DNA of 64,000 nt from Adiantum capillus-veneris (Eukaryota > Streptophyta > Polypodiopsida > Polypodiales > Pteridaceae): NCBI GenBank assembly GCA_014529385.2, contig CM043952.1, forward strand, positions 153,449,057-153,513,056, given 5' to 3'. Each line of letters opens with the position of its first letter. The stretch's first letter is position 1. Below, piece after piece: positions 22,184 through 34,950 of this stretch. The position numbers and the translations under genes are program-made. A model generated the notes under the pieces. It did no database searches and had not been told where the DNA came from. It saw nothing but the letters and a program-made list of their open reading frames with translations.

Positions 22184-22893
22184 TGTTAGTGGGTCGCCCA
22201 CGATGGAAATCTGCAGCATAGCTTTTTGGTACTAACATAATGTCAATATGCAAGGAAGCAACTCAGGATGGGGTACGGAGACTTAATGAGAGTGTCAATC
22301 TCACCAAAGTGAACGCAAAGGTCTATTCATACTACGACAAAGAAAATCAACCACTTCCTAGTTAAAAAATTAGTCTATGTCCGATCTCACCGCTCTAGGT
22401 TATCACGCCCTTTTGACATCCAAACAAATTCAAAATGAAACGAAACTTAAGGAGAGGTATTACAACACCTAAGGGTACAATCCTACCAAGTTCTGTAGTC
22501 ATCTGGGAAGGGACATAAATCAGGATCGATCACAAAAATTGTGCAAAAAAACTAAAATATAACTATATGGAAAGGTCCCCCTTAAGCATAAAAACACTTA
22601 TCCAAGGTCAAAATTTAAGACCACAAATCAATGGATTTAGCTCACAAGCAAGACTTCACGACTCATAGCAAAATCGAGAATGATTACACTTAGATTGTAG
22701 AGCAAGAGACAAGGAACACAATGTGCTATACGGAATGAATTCTGATTACCAGACAAGGAGAAAAGTGGATTACAAATTGTAGTAGCAAGAGGCTCTCACA
22801 GTGAACGTCCAAAACTCCGTTTTGCTAATGATCATGTTTTGGTCAAAAAGTAAGGGTTTTGACTTAAAAGCTAAGGGGACTTTCTTGCGGCCA
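22184..22893 (-). repeat. 5' LTR of G2 (710 bp)
   Basis: Direct repeat of 15271-15959. The minus strand begins TGGCCGCAAGAAAG at 22893 and ends CTAACA at 22184 next to the PBS. Its right border coincides with the point where the coding sequence of the host element resumes. Confidence 0.9.
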
Positions 22894-23660
22894 CTCTTCA
22901 TCATTTCCCACTTCTTGGTAATGGATCTAGGTTTTCTTAGTGGGTACATCAAGAAATTTTTGGGCCGCTTTGATAACTTGATGAGCAGTTCTTGTGAGTG
23001 TTCAGGGATCTCCAAGGTATGCTACCTTCACATGCTTCTTCTTCTTAGTTAGGAGCTCCAACATATACTGGGCATGATTAATCATCACTGGTTGAGTTTG
23101 CTGGTAGGCCCAAGTATATGTTGTAGCCATTGTATGGTTTGGCATTGTGAAGTATCCTGGTTTCTTGTCTTTAATCAGGAAGAATTGCATAAACATTCAG
23201 GTAGGAAACTTAGCCTCTAGACATATCATGTCAGCAAACATGGCCACTGCTCCTTTCATTAAAAATACTTTGGCTTCTAGTTTCTTCTTGCCCTTCATGG
23301 GAGCACCTTTGTCTGATAAATGTAACACCTCAGCTACCATCCCTATAACAATTAATACTTGAACTTTGACATTGTCCAATGTGGTAGTTTTAGATGTTCC
23401 ATCTTCTTTAATGCTTGCATACAGCTCATGAGATTTCTAGAAGTAGTCCAGTAATTTGGTTTTCTCAAGAGCCTCTTCTATTGGAAATCTTTTGGCAAGG
23501 TTATAGACTTCTCTCGATATCATGGGCAACATTACCATATTGTCCTTGTGGTCTCTGTAGGCAACTTTGTAATAGACAACATCGGATTTCAACTCTAATC
23601 TTTCAGTTTCAATGTATGTCAATGACTCTCTCTAAGGGAGTGTTTGAGAATGGTGAACTC
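22894..23660 (-). pseudogene. 5' part of the unknown coding sequence split by G2
   Basis: Minus-strand pieces from 23622 leftwards: YKVAYRDHKDNMVMLPMISR, then a Lys-rich stretch (HLSDKGAPMKGKKKLEAKVF), then YFTMPNHTMATTYTWAYQQT and MLELLTKKKKHVKVAYL, with stops near 23196 and 23440 and a frameshift at about 23008. It ends at KKWEMMK exactly at the G2 border. No known domain is recognised. The Lys-rich helices continue in 14763-15270. Confidence 0.5.
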
Positions 23661-25425
23661 TAGTATCTACCCTAGATTTTTCTTGTGACTCCACTTCATA
23701 GGGGTGCCCTTGGTGTCGGACTTCATAGGTCTTATAAAATTTATTACATTTTTAGTGATTTGTCAGAACTAAATTTTTTGTTTTCATTCTTTCATGCATC
23801 CATTGGAATTTTTGGTTCTCAATCTTGCTTAAAATGTTTATATGAACCATGCAAATTTCACAAAAAATGAAAAAAACTTTCTTTTATGCAAGATGAAAAA
23901 AAATCACGTTTTTTTCTAGCTATGATGCATATCAAATTTTTCCTGGATTTTGACTTTATGAGCTTGATGTACACTGTAAAAATATGCTATGGAACAAAAA
24001 TGATGAAATGTGGCTAAGTAGTTTGGTTAGAAACTAAGATTTCAATATTAGTTGTAGATTTTTTTGAGCTTTATACACAAGATCTATGAATCTTTTGAGT
24101 TTTAACCTCACAAAGGGATTTATAGCCTCTTGCCAAAGTGGCTATCAAGTTAAAAACCTGGTTGGGCTAGTGATTAGCCTCTAGGAAAGCAAATCACACT
24201 TTTTTTCATAGCTTGGAAATTCAGCTCTAATTGACTTCTTGGTTTATGAGCATGTTTCTCAAGATGCAATAAGAATGTTGAACCACTTGTACCATTAATG
24301 TGGCCCTTCATGCAAGATTTAGGCTATATTCAGACTTTTTGTTAGGTGAAAATTCAAAGTATGGGAAAAATAGAAGCCCAATGCATGTGAATTTTATTCA
24401 ACGATGATTTCTCAATGTAATGAACAACCTGGTCACCATAAAATTTTTTGTGTTGCCAGATGACTAAGCGAGAGAAAAAAACACAATTGTTTCCTAGCTT
24501 GAAGAAGCACTGATTATTGTAATGAAACCCTAACTTTTTAGTTAATAAAGTCCTAGTTTTTTGTAAATGTATAGCTCAACCCTTGTATACCTATTCTTAT
24601 GAATACAAACAAATTTTCAATCTTTGAAATTGCACACCCGAGTTTATTTTTAATTTGTTACTGTCATGAACCAAGAGACTATTTAAACACTATGAAGTGA
24701 TCAATAGTTGATACTCATGATTTATATAGGTTGCCATCCCATAGCTATGGATGGAAAGACATGTGCAAATTAAAATAGAAAGAATGATCTTAAGACCATT
24801 CTTGCTCATTGAACAAAGTATGAGAGCACACTTATGGAATGAATTAGATAAGGATACTGATCTAAGTTAAACACCATGTCCTTGGTCAAGTAAACAAGAG
24901 TTTTCAGCTTAAAAGATGGTTTTCGTAACTTAAGTGACCATTGTCAAATCTTGACCAAGAATCTTGACCAAATAGTCTCCAAATTGACTTGTGAAAGTTC
25001 ATGTCACTTCATCAACTCTTTGTGCTTGAATTTTTATTTTCTTGATAAATGTTTTTTTTCCTTTTTTTGGTACTTTTTGCTTAAAAAATCAGTAAAAATA
25101 ACAAAAATAGAGAAAAATAGCAACAATAAATAAAAAATTCTTAAAAATAGCTAAAAAATTAAAAAAGACTAGATATGAAAGAAAAATGTTGGTTTGTTAT
25201 TTTTTGATAGATTAATCCACTCTTTATTAATATTCTTAATAAAAAGCATTATTATGTACATATTTACACACACCTAAGGGCTCATAACTGACATTTGTCC
25301 CTTACTCATGTTATATCTCATTTTTTGAAGGCATAAAATAAAAAGTTTGTACAAAAGTACAATAAAACGTAGATTAAAACACCCAAAATTAATAAAACAA
25401 TGCCCTTTTCTTAATAGGTCCACAT
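23661..25425. other. AT-rich, no gene seen
   Basis: No ORF with plausible content on either strand and no clear repeat pair. It could be an old LTR or leader of the decayed gypsy element further right, but no ends are visible. Confidence 0.5.
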
Positions 25426-25431
25426 TTATAA

Positions 25432-25446
25432 TGCCTCCCCCCCTCC
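25432..25446 (-). other. polypurine tract, retrotransposon type
   Basis: The minus strand reads GGAGGGGGGGAGG within a short reading frame (RRGGGII). A very similar tract with similar flanks lies at 27053-27066. Such tracts precede the 3' LTR in retrotransposons; no LTR start immediately follows here, so function is uncertain. Confidence 0.35.
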
Positions 25447-27050
25447 TAGTTGGAGTTCTCCTAATCGACAATGAGCCATTAGGGTTGTGATGTGCATGGG
25501 TATCAAAGCAATGCCTAATGTAAGACCTTGTAATTTGGCCCTATGTATGCATACACAGTCAATGCATGGAAAAAATCAATGCTGTGCGAGAGGTGGGTCT
25601 TAAGCCAGGTGCTTAAGGGCACTCGACGATGAGGTTCACCTGGTCGTATGTTAATGAGCACGTACCATGTAGCAGGCATTGTAATTTTGGAGCATGCTTT
25701 TGGATTGTTGAGTTATGAAATAATTCCTTGGCTTGAATTTGTGCTAGAAGTTTAGGATGCCATACCATTATCTAAGTTTTGACTTTGGCAAGTGTTGTGG
25801 TGTCCTTAAAGCACCTCTAAGGATTGTCATCTCCAAGGGATAAATTATACATTTCTTATTTTGGAACCCACCACTTGTGTGTCAATTTTTGAGCGGTAAT
25901 AAAATTTTAAAGGTACTCATACTTATTTGTATCTAACTACTTGTGTTTTTTGGACCTTTGCAGTATGGATGTTTGATAGCGTAGCTGTGGGTGAATACTG
26001 TGGTTGACTTTGACCTTGCTCAAAAATCCTTTGGTATGAACTTTTCACACCAAAATGAAGTTTGCATCAACTCTTGGGGTATCCTTAAGTATCCAAATCT
26101 ATCATTTAGAAGGTGCTTGGAGCTGTTTGAGTGTGACCTTAGCCTGTTTCGTTTTTGGTACCCACATTTTCTTGGGATAATTGAGACGAGTGATTTGTCC
26201 CGATGTTCCGGAGCCTACACTTGAGGATAAAGATTGTTGTGTCTCGCATACTTGTGCCTCAAAAGTCTGCTCGCTTGAAGGTCCCTCTCTCTCTCTCTCT
26301 CTCTCTCTCTTAGGGCTCTAGTAGATAAATGAGGTAAAGTTTCCCCCTATGTTAATATATGTGCCTAGTGCTCTCAGACCTTGACTTTGACTTTTGATCC
26401 AATTACCTTTGTTGTATACCTTATAAATTTGTGGAGATCTTCAATTTTCGTGTTTGGACTTTGTATGCCCTAGATACAACAGGTTTACCTTTCGAGTCAT
26501 CGTCGTATTTAGGTCAAAATTCGACGTCTCCCATTTGTTTCGAAACCTTTTTTGGGAGTTCTTCTTGATATGGTATTTTGTCGTTTGGCTTCAAATTTTT
26601 CATTGCTTCTTTGGATTTCTTTATTAGATTTGTAAAAAGAAAATACAAAAAGGTACTTAAAAATTACAATAAATACAAAATTTAGCAAAATAAAGCAAAA
26701 AATATCAACAAATTACCCAAAATTTAGGGAAGTTTTTTTGGACAAATAAAATAAGCTTTCTGCTATATACAAAATATTTAGGCCATGATTGGACTATTTT
26801 TTGTGTTTTCTTTCTAAAATTTGACCATATACTTAGAGACAAAACATAAAAACTTAAATATAGGAAGTATATACAAGAGTATGGGGTTACTTTTGGCCCT
26901 GACATGACCTGATCTTGCTTTAAGTACTTATGGCCATTACTTAACATTTGTTGAAAAATCAAACCGCAATAAAATGCAACAATGTTTAATCCATTGTTAA
27001 ACAATGCACGATAATATGTATAAATCATTTTGCAATGGGTTTTGTATTGA
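25447..27050. other. no gene seen; one (CT)n tract
   Basis: AT-rich sequence with a (CT)n microsatellite at 26284-26310. The plus ORF at 25991-26224 and the minus ORF at 27166-26705 have no recognisable content. Confidence 0.45.
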
Positions 27051-27052
27051 AT

Positions 27053-27066
27053 GCCTCCCCCCTCCC
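27053..27066 (-). other. second polypurine tract
   Basis: The minus strand reads GGGAGGGGGGAGG, followed by GCATT as at 25432-25446. The upstream flanks are also alike, so the two are copies of the same element end about 1.6 kb apart. Confidence 0.35.
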
Positions 27067-27190
27067 ATGTCTGATTTGTCCTGGACGATATGGAAATTAC
27101 GGTTGTAAGGTGGGTTGAGCAATATATCTTGGTCCATATAGCTTGAGTTATAGTAGTGTAACACATTCTTTCATAGGCATTGGAAAAAAA

Positions 27191-27727
27191 TCAACTTGGA
27201 CATTTGTATGGGTATTTGGCTTTGGCCTCCATACCGCAGGGTATTTGCAATGCCTTTATCAACATATGGTGTTGATGTTTCTTTTGTGCCTTTGCCATTG
27301 GGATCCATATCCAAGGTTGATTTCTTTGTGCCTGATATAGCTCTTTGGATACACAAATTTGCTTTGTTGGCTCTGTGGGTTGTGTAGTCGCTAAATGTTG
27401 CTTTTTTTGTTGATTTGATACTTGAGGAAGTTTTGAAATAATGTGCTTAGGAATCCAAATAAACTCCTGCTTGTGTTGATCTTGAACTAACTTCTTTGGT
27501 ACCCATACATTTGTGATAGAATTGTGAGTGGGTCGTATGGGTGTTTGATATGGTAGTTGAGTGTGTACCGACGTGTGGATCTGTAGTGATTTGTTTGTAT
27601 ATGTCATATCTTTCCTAACACATACTTGCTTTGGGATTTTTTGGCCCTTGGGTAGCCAACTTTGCTTCCTGTGCTTTTGTCTCCTCTGATCATTTGTCGT
27701 TCTTGATGTGGGGAATGTTGATGCCAC
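27191..27727 (-). pseudogene. ORF with repeated W-x-P-K motifs, unknown
   Basis: 178 codons, rich in Lys, Gln, Thr and Pro. It has a recurring motif of an aromatic W followed by (V/I/L)PK: SWLPKGQKIPK, NVWVPKKLVQ, FIWIPKHIIS and WIWIPMAKA. The spacing is 30-60 residues and low-complexity linkers lie between. Repeats of this sort occur in linker regions of some retroelement polyproteins, but I do not recognise the family. It lies downstream of the integrase and protease-like remnants on the same strand. Confidence 0.45.
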
Positions 27728-28080
27728 CTGTTTTTGAAGTGTTGGTTCCTATGGCAACCTTTTTGGGATCCACTTCATGTTTTTAGTATACAAGGGTTGT
27801 TTTCCCTTGTCAGCAATATTTTTTATTGCTGGTACGATTTCTATTATTTTAGTCAATGGAACTATTTGACTCTCGGTTTCGTGCTGAATTTGCACGAGAT
27901 TGGAAATCCAATCTATCTAAACATTGTGCTTCGTTTTCCATGGCTGTCCAAGCAATAATTTGTGTTGGTTTTGATGATCCTCTACCACATAAAATCTACG
28001 TAGGTAGATATAATGATTGATTTGAACAAATAAGGTTACCAAACCTAGTGCTTTAACTTGTGTTCAATATAGCTCTTTAT

Positions 28081-28255
28081 TTCTGGGTGTGTCGGTTAAA
28101 TCTTTCCTTCTTGACTGAGCTGCTTATATAATCCAAAGGAGATGACATTTCCTTGGGCTCTTGTATCAAGTAGAGCTGTGGATTCCACTTGACTGTTGAT
28201 GACTTTAACCTTAATTACTGGATCCATGCTATCTTCATCAAATTCATTCATTGAA
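28081..28255 (-). pseudogene. retropepsin-like fragment with mutated active site
   Basis: The frame reads VKVINSQVESTALLDTRAQG then NVISFGLYKQL. This matches the first half of a gypsy protease (expected ALLDTGAQGNVIS), with Gly of the D-T-G triad changed to Arg. The frame then breaks. It lies 3' of the integrase, whereas protease normally precedes RT, so it belongs to a second remnant or a rearranged element. Confidence 0.55.
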
Positions 28256-29712
28256 ATAACATTAATTTGTAATGGCCTCCCATGTTGCTATTGTTGTCGT
28301 AGAAGCCTTTATTTAGCATTCTTTCTTTAGCCTTGGCTTGTGCTTTGTCAAAAAATCTCTCTTTCTCTTTAGTTTGTTGTTTTTCTTTGTGAGTTTGTTG
28401 CACAATATCTTGGGTTAATGGCATATGATACTTCTTGAGCTTGCATCCACTAATCCAGTTAGGCATTTCTTATCCTTCTAATGTCACAAGCTTGATGGCC
28501 CCGCTTGGTGATAGATCTCTAATCACAAAGGCTCCCATCCATTGATTTTTAAGTTTTTTAGCATGTTGTTTAAGGACACAAATCAAGACATAGTTGCCTG
28601 CTTGAAACTATTTTGACCGCACATGATTGTTGAAGAACTCTTTTTGTCTTATTTTACTAGCATAGATAGATACTACTGCTTTAAGGCACATCTCATCTAG
28701 CTTTTTGAGCTCATCTAATGTGGAAGGCAATTTATGATCCGTTCACTCTATTGTTTAGCTACTATCAAGGTTGGATTAAGAATTCAATAGGTAGAATGGA
28801 ATTTAGACCAAACACCATATTGTAAGATGTTTTTCCAATGGATGTCTTATAGGCCACTCTATATACCCATAAATCAGAATGTAACTTTTGGTCCCAATCC
28901 GTGCTTGCATCTCTCACAAGTTAAGACAATATTGTGCAAAGTGTTTTACTAGTTTCTTTAGCTTGTCCGATATGGAGCAGCCTTCTTATCAATGATCATG
29001 AATTCCTCCAGAAAATTTTCACTAACTGCATTTACAAAATGTGTACCTCTATCACTGACAATTTCTATGGGTAACCCATACTTTACAAAGATATTTTTGT
29101 ATAAAAATTGTGCAGTAGTTGTGGCATCTACTTTTTGTGTGGTTTTTGCTTCAGCCCATTTCGTGAGGTAGTCCGTGGCAACAATGATATATTGGGTATG
29201 GTTTCTGTAAGCGTGTGGTGAGATAGGTCCCACAAAATATAATCCCCACTTAGCAAATGCCCTTGCACCCATCATTGTCCGTAATGGTATCTCATCTCTT
29301 TTTAGAGGTACTTTGGTACGCTGGAAATCATCACATTGTGTAACATATTCTTTCGTATCCATGTGCAATGTGTCCACCATATTCCAGCATTTAAGATTAT
29401 TTTAGTTGTCTTATCCCCAGAGAAATGACCTCCACTACTTCCTCCATGTGCTTGCTCTAGGATAGGCATATATTCATTTTTTGTTGCATATATCTTGAGA
29501 TAGATATCTTTCCGTCTTTTGTAAAGTTGGTTTTCAATAAAAGTAAAGTCTCTAGCCTCCAACTCAATGGCTCTTTGTCTGGCCCTTGTTATGTTCGTAG
29601 GGAATGTCCTCGTTGTTAGGTAATCAATCATATATTGACTCCATTGAGGTGCAATGTTACCTAAAACAATGTGGCATATTTCACAGGTGGATTGTTTCTG
29701 CATGCAACACAA
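28248..29712 (-). pseudogene. gypsy integrase remnant, catalytic residues lost
   Basis: Leftwards: a pre-integrase zinc region (LEQAHGGSSGGHFSGDKTTK, 29400-29470), then the core. The first catalytic Asp is replaced by Tyr (KWGLYFVGPIS), the second remains (IVSDRGTHF), and the third region is rearranged (GQAKETSK where GQAE is expected), with a frameshift near 28960. The C-terminal domain is readable with stops (KLKNQWMGAFVIRDLSPSGA; ISGCKLKKYH) and ends near 28430 in a Lys/Gln-rich tail. RT and RNase H are absent upstream. Confidence 0.8.
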
Positions 29713-30570
29713 TTCATGACATATTTAAGACAACCTGACATGAGTCACCAACCATTTTCAAGAAATAGACCAGTAGATTCAACACTTTCAGCTTTTACAA
29801 GAAGCCTTGACCTTTACAGAGTATAGACTAATGTAGAAAGTTATAGAAAAACTATAAATGTTGTACTTGAACTAAGGTAGATAAACTCTAGGATGCCACC
29901 ATTGGTGCCAGTTTACCACTTCACACGTCCGTGTCCACAGAGATTTGAAACCCGAGCTCTTGTCCATCTGACTCAAACTCAACCATGTCCAGAGTCCACC
30001 AAAAGCAACCAAACCAGCTAGAAAATCTCCACACCCTTTCTCACCACCAATCGCAAGGGAATAGTGAAGCTTGGCTAAAAGGGACCCAATCCCATCATAG
30101 TAGACAACAACAAAGTCTTGAGAGTGCCATCGGAGTGGGAACCCCTACAACAAGTGCCACAACCCCTCCCAAGAGAAATCGCAGAAGAGCATGAATTAAG
30201 CCAGCAAGTTCACCTCCTGAGGGAGTCGAACTACAAGCCAGCTCCTTGGATCCAAAAATGGAAGCCAAGATAAAGGAGGAGGTCTTTAAAGAGGGGTATG
30301 TAGCCAAGGGCCTCCACTCAGGGCAGACCTTCACTCCACCCTCTGCACGCATTACTCCCTACCATCGCAATGAAGATGCCCCCCCCGTCCATCATCCCAC
30401 CCCATGAGCCATCCTTGGTCTCAATAAGAGGGACGAGCTTAGCGTTCTTAAAGTGAGATCTCTCGAACCTTAGAGTCTAAGAGGAGCCAAACTTACAAAG
30501 AGACATTATGTGCATTAATCTATACTATATATAATGGGGAAAGGGATTCCGTACCCTCCTTTTCACCACG
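29713..30570. other. no gene seen
   Basis: Around 29893-29907, CCACCATTGGTGCCA vaguely resembles the tRNA-Asp 3' end and could be a worn PBS for the integrase remnant, but this is weak. No supported ORF. Confidence 0.3.
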
Positions 30571-30612
30571 TGTCAACAAATGCTTCCCTTTAGGAGTGAA
30601 GTTTGCATCCCG

Positions 30613-30719
<107 letters not shown>

Positions 30720-30992
30720 CCCATGTCCATCATAACAAGGAGAGGGGTTTTCTAAGGGCCAGGGATTGTGATGGCCGGAGCACGTAGACAATACAAGAAG
30801 AGGGGGGTTTCTGAGGGCCAGACATTGTGATGGCCGGAGTTGGATGTACATACATGCCTCCATTTTGCAACTATCCTTTTGTTCCAAATATAGAGTTGCA
30901 TGGTAGGATGGTGTGGTGGTTAAAGAGGACGATGGCCAAAATAGCAGGGAATACACAAAAATGAATGTGGGCAGTAGATAAAGAGAGCAAAA

Positions 30993-31113
<121 letters not shown>

Positions 31114-31336
31114 TGTGACGCTTTGAGAGTTGCGAGGATGCCCTCTCTACCACAAAATGCAAATGGAAAAATGTATCCAAGCGTTGCATTCTCGATCAAC
31201 ACTATGGATTCGAAAAGAAGGAGAAAGCTCTTTTGATGATGAGGCGAAGGCAGGGGGAGGAAATTGTTTGTAGCAAAGGCAACATACAAGGAATTAGAGG
31301 AGCGATGGGTGCAAGTAAAAGAGGGCTAATCCAAAT

Positions 31337-31338
<2 letters not shown>

Positions 31339-31395
<57 letters not shown>
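31339..31395. repeat. (GA)n microsatellite, about 55 bp
   Basis: Uninterrupted dinucleotide repeat between two unique stretches. Confidence 0.97.
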
Positions 31396-31397
<2 letters not shown>

Positions 31398-31755
31398 ATG
31401 GAGGCATGCTAGCCCCCTCCTCATCAATCACCTTGTAGTTAACATGGCCATTTAGAATATGCTAAATATTCAAATTCATTTCTTACCAATTTTGACTGAT
31501 TTTCAAACAAAATTTCCTTATTTTTTAATGATTTTACAAATTCTCTATATATAACAATTTTAAAATTCTATAAGAAGTGCAGTGCCAAGAGAAGGCGCTT
31601 TAGAGGTGAGGGTTTCTTCTTTTTGGCTGCCATTAAAGGAAAGCATGAAGATTAAGGGTAATACATGCAAATTTTCTCTCTCCAACAAATGTATAAAGTA
31701 AAGATGTAGGCTCTTACCATTCTCCCGCCAACAAATATGTACGAGAAAAGAAGTA

Positions 31756-32361
<606 letters not shown>

Positions 32362-32697
32362 AAGGAAGTAGAGCTAGAATGCTTTTATAGAATGAAGTCT
32401 CTTAACTTTGTGTATGGAAGACCTGCATTTTTTATGTGACTTTCATGGAAGTTACCTTACTTTTTTAATATATTTATCGTAGCAATTCGAGCATTCCCGC
32501 CCAATGAGATACAAAGATGCATCTTCGAGCATCAATCGACCGCAACCGAATCCACGACCCAGGTCACGACGCTTGAATGCTCAACCAACCAAGGTAGCTC
32601 TCATATCTTGCTTCTTTTAACGCCTTGAGATAAATCATGACATTTAGCATGTTTGTAGATTCATTCCCTTACAAACATAATGTGTGTGCACAGTGAA

Positions 32698-34115
32698 ACC
32701 TCAAGGCTTGTCACGCGCTTGAGATTGCTATGTAAATTATTTTCAATGAATTCAAACCATCGACTCAATTTTATGAGTTTGGGAAAAAAGAAATACCGAT
32801 ACCGAATTAAACAACAAATCGCTACCTTGCAAACAGGTAATGGACAACCCATCTTCTGGACAACTCTACCCCCTCAAAAAGACGTTGATGGCCCTATCCA
32901 CTCGTTAGAGTCTTTTCTTTTACCAATGGAGACAATCAATTCGTTGCAATCTTGGACAATTTCCATAAAGCCAGATGTTGAAAGAGTATTCTCAAATACA
33001 CAACAATTCCTAGCCTTCCAAATGTGTTTTAAAAAATTCATTCTAACGATATGAGTGCATACCAAAAGAACTTGACTTTTCATCACCATGCCTCCAAGGA
33101 AAAGGTCATTCTTGAAGAATCCAATTCTCTAGGTCCTTTGAACTGGCTTGCAAATTTTTCTTGCCAGGATGAAGATAGTCGAACACTCTTTGAAAAGGTG
33201 CAAGATGTCCTCACAAGCCAATTTACAACCCAAACATCTATCTAAGCCAATCCCTAGATCATGAATATTTACTCATGTCGAAAACACCCCCCATAAAACC
33301 TTCCATATAAATAGTTTCATTGCCACTGGCCATTGAAGAAACCAGATGTTCATCACAATCGCCACCCATCTTGACCTTGGCCATCGCTTACTCAATTTCT
33401 TGTTAAGGGAGGAGAACCACTCAAACAAGAACATTAGAGTGAGGCATACATCCTTGGTTCTTGGTTTACAAAAATATTTGCTCTTGGGCCAGTGCCAAGC
33501 TTTCCACTCGAGCTTGGACTCACACACTGGCATACAATAGTTGTCTAATTCTTCCAGAATCTTGATGGCCTACTAGTAGTCTTTTTATCCCACTGAGATT
33601 TTACTGGGTAGCTAGTTGGTCTATCACTTTCCAACTTCTTTTGGTGCTATCCTAGAAATGGCCCAAATGGCTAAGTCCTTTATTATTCATCTTTTTGGCT
33701 GCTTCTCTCCAAAATGGACTCAGCGGTGTGTTTCTTGCTCTAGAGATCCAGGGGAACCATTGATTAATGGAGTTTTGAAGATACCTGGTTAGCTCTCCCC
33801 ACTCAAGCGCTTTTGATGCTCTGGTACAATTTCGCACTAACTCACTGTTGTTTCTCCAAGTCTTAGTTTGGTCCACTGAGGGGCGAACATCTTGTCATGC
33901 ATCTCTAGGCCTTTCCACTGGCCACCTTGGGAGACTAGTTTTGCCTTGCTAATCAGGTCCTTTGTCAGAATAGCCCAATCTTGGTCTTGCACATAGATTA
34001 TCGCTAGAAATTTGGCACACTAGGCCTCTGCATAGATATTTGGGTTGAAAATCCCTATGCCTCCTTGCTCCATGGGTCTAGTGATAGCTCCCCAATAGGC
34101 CTACTACCACCACAT
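32698..34115 (-). pseudogene. LINE (L1-like) RT C-terminus and zinc-binding region
   Basis: Readable minus-strand protein with many stops and shifts. ITRPMEQGGIGIFNPNIYAE near 34080 matches the conserved block after RT palm in plant L1 elements. Further on are WVAIVMNIWFLQWPVAMKLF and KVLWGVFST, and then the zf-RVT-like DRCLGCKLACEDILHLFKEC near 33200. It continues to ARNCCVFEN and ENNLHSN. The same protein region occurs on the plus strand at 58820-59640. RT catalytic motifs are not in this fragment. It is inserted in copy 1 of the tandem repeat. Confidence 0.75.
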
Positions 34116-34950
34116 CATGTCTTTGTTATTGTTTTTCTATATGAAAGGAATTTCATTCCCTTCATGCACTTTTGAAACTTTTGTGCATCAATTTGTTTCT
34201 CCAAGGAAAGATGTCTTTCCAGGACATATGGTTACAATGCGGCTATTGAATTCTTGGGAGCTAGCAAGTGCTTTCGCCTTAGATAAAGGGAGAAAATTTG
34301 AGCAAGATCACCTCCCAAGGAGTCCACTATGTAAAAATTGCATATAGCATGTGCAAACAAAAGGTATGTAAATAATCCCTTACCTTTATATTTTCAAATA
34401 TTATATGTACCTCTTATGTATGTATTTTTGTAAAAAAACTAGTCCTTATGTATGAAAATTTTCACTTTCTCAATTAAAAAACTCTTTATGTAAGTACATT
34501 TTTTAATAAATGTATTTAATTATAAATCCCATATTTTGTTAGCACATGTTATCTTACATATTTTTTAGTGGACGCCCGGGGATCACCTATTGAAAATTTG
34601 AGTAGAATAGTGAAGTTTTCAAGGTCAAAGTTATATGCAATGGGTCACACTTATTGTAGAGTAATCCAATATAGTAACGACCATAAGAAAATATGGAGTA
34701 TTTTTAACCTTCTATTTGGAAAGATGCGAGGATTATGTCAAATCTTTTTTCAACTTCAAATATGCCTTTGAATGGTGAGACCCGCAAGTTAGGTTTACGT
34801 TGACAAAGTAGAAGAGATAACATTTGCATGAGGTTTTTAATTAGATCTTCACATCTATTTAACTTTCTTCCTTGCATTCAACACTTAAAGAACTTGAGGA
34901 ATTAGAGAACTTAGGGTAAACGGAAAACTTATGTTATATATTGATGATGT

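Larger units (their letters stand above)
15271..22893 (-). mobile_element. Ty3/gypsy-like retrotransposon G2, non-autonomous and decayed
   Basis: It is bounded by direct repeats 15271-15959 and 22184-22893, both with TGGCC...CTAACA ends on the minus strand, with a tRNA-Asp-like PBS beside the right copy. The internal domain holds a degenerate gag (17925-19779) and a repeat-rich leader, but no RT, RNase H or integrase that I can see. A 1.7-kb TIR element is inserted just inside the left LTR. Flanks show only a poor target duplication (AAG-G like), as expected for an old insertion. G2 interrupts a coding sequence whose two halves lie at both sides. Confidence 0.85.

Noticed and set aside
27143-27387. 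Plus-strand ORFs opposite the W-x-P-K ORF
   Set aside because: Antisense shadows of the minus-strand remnant.
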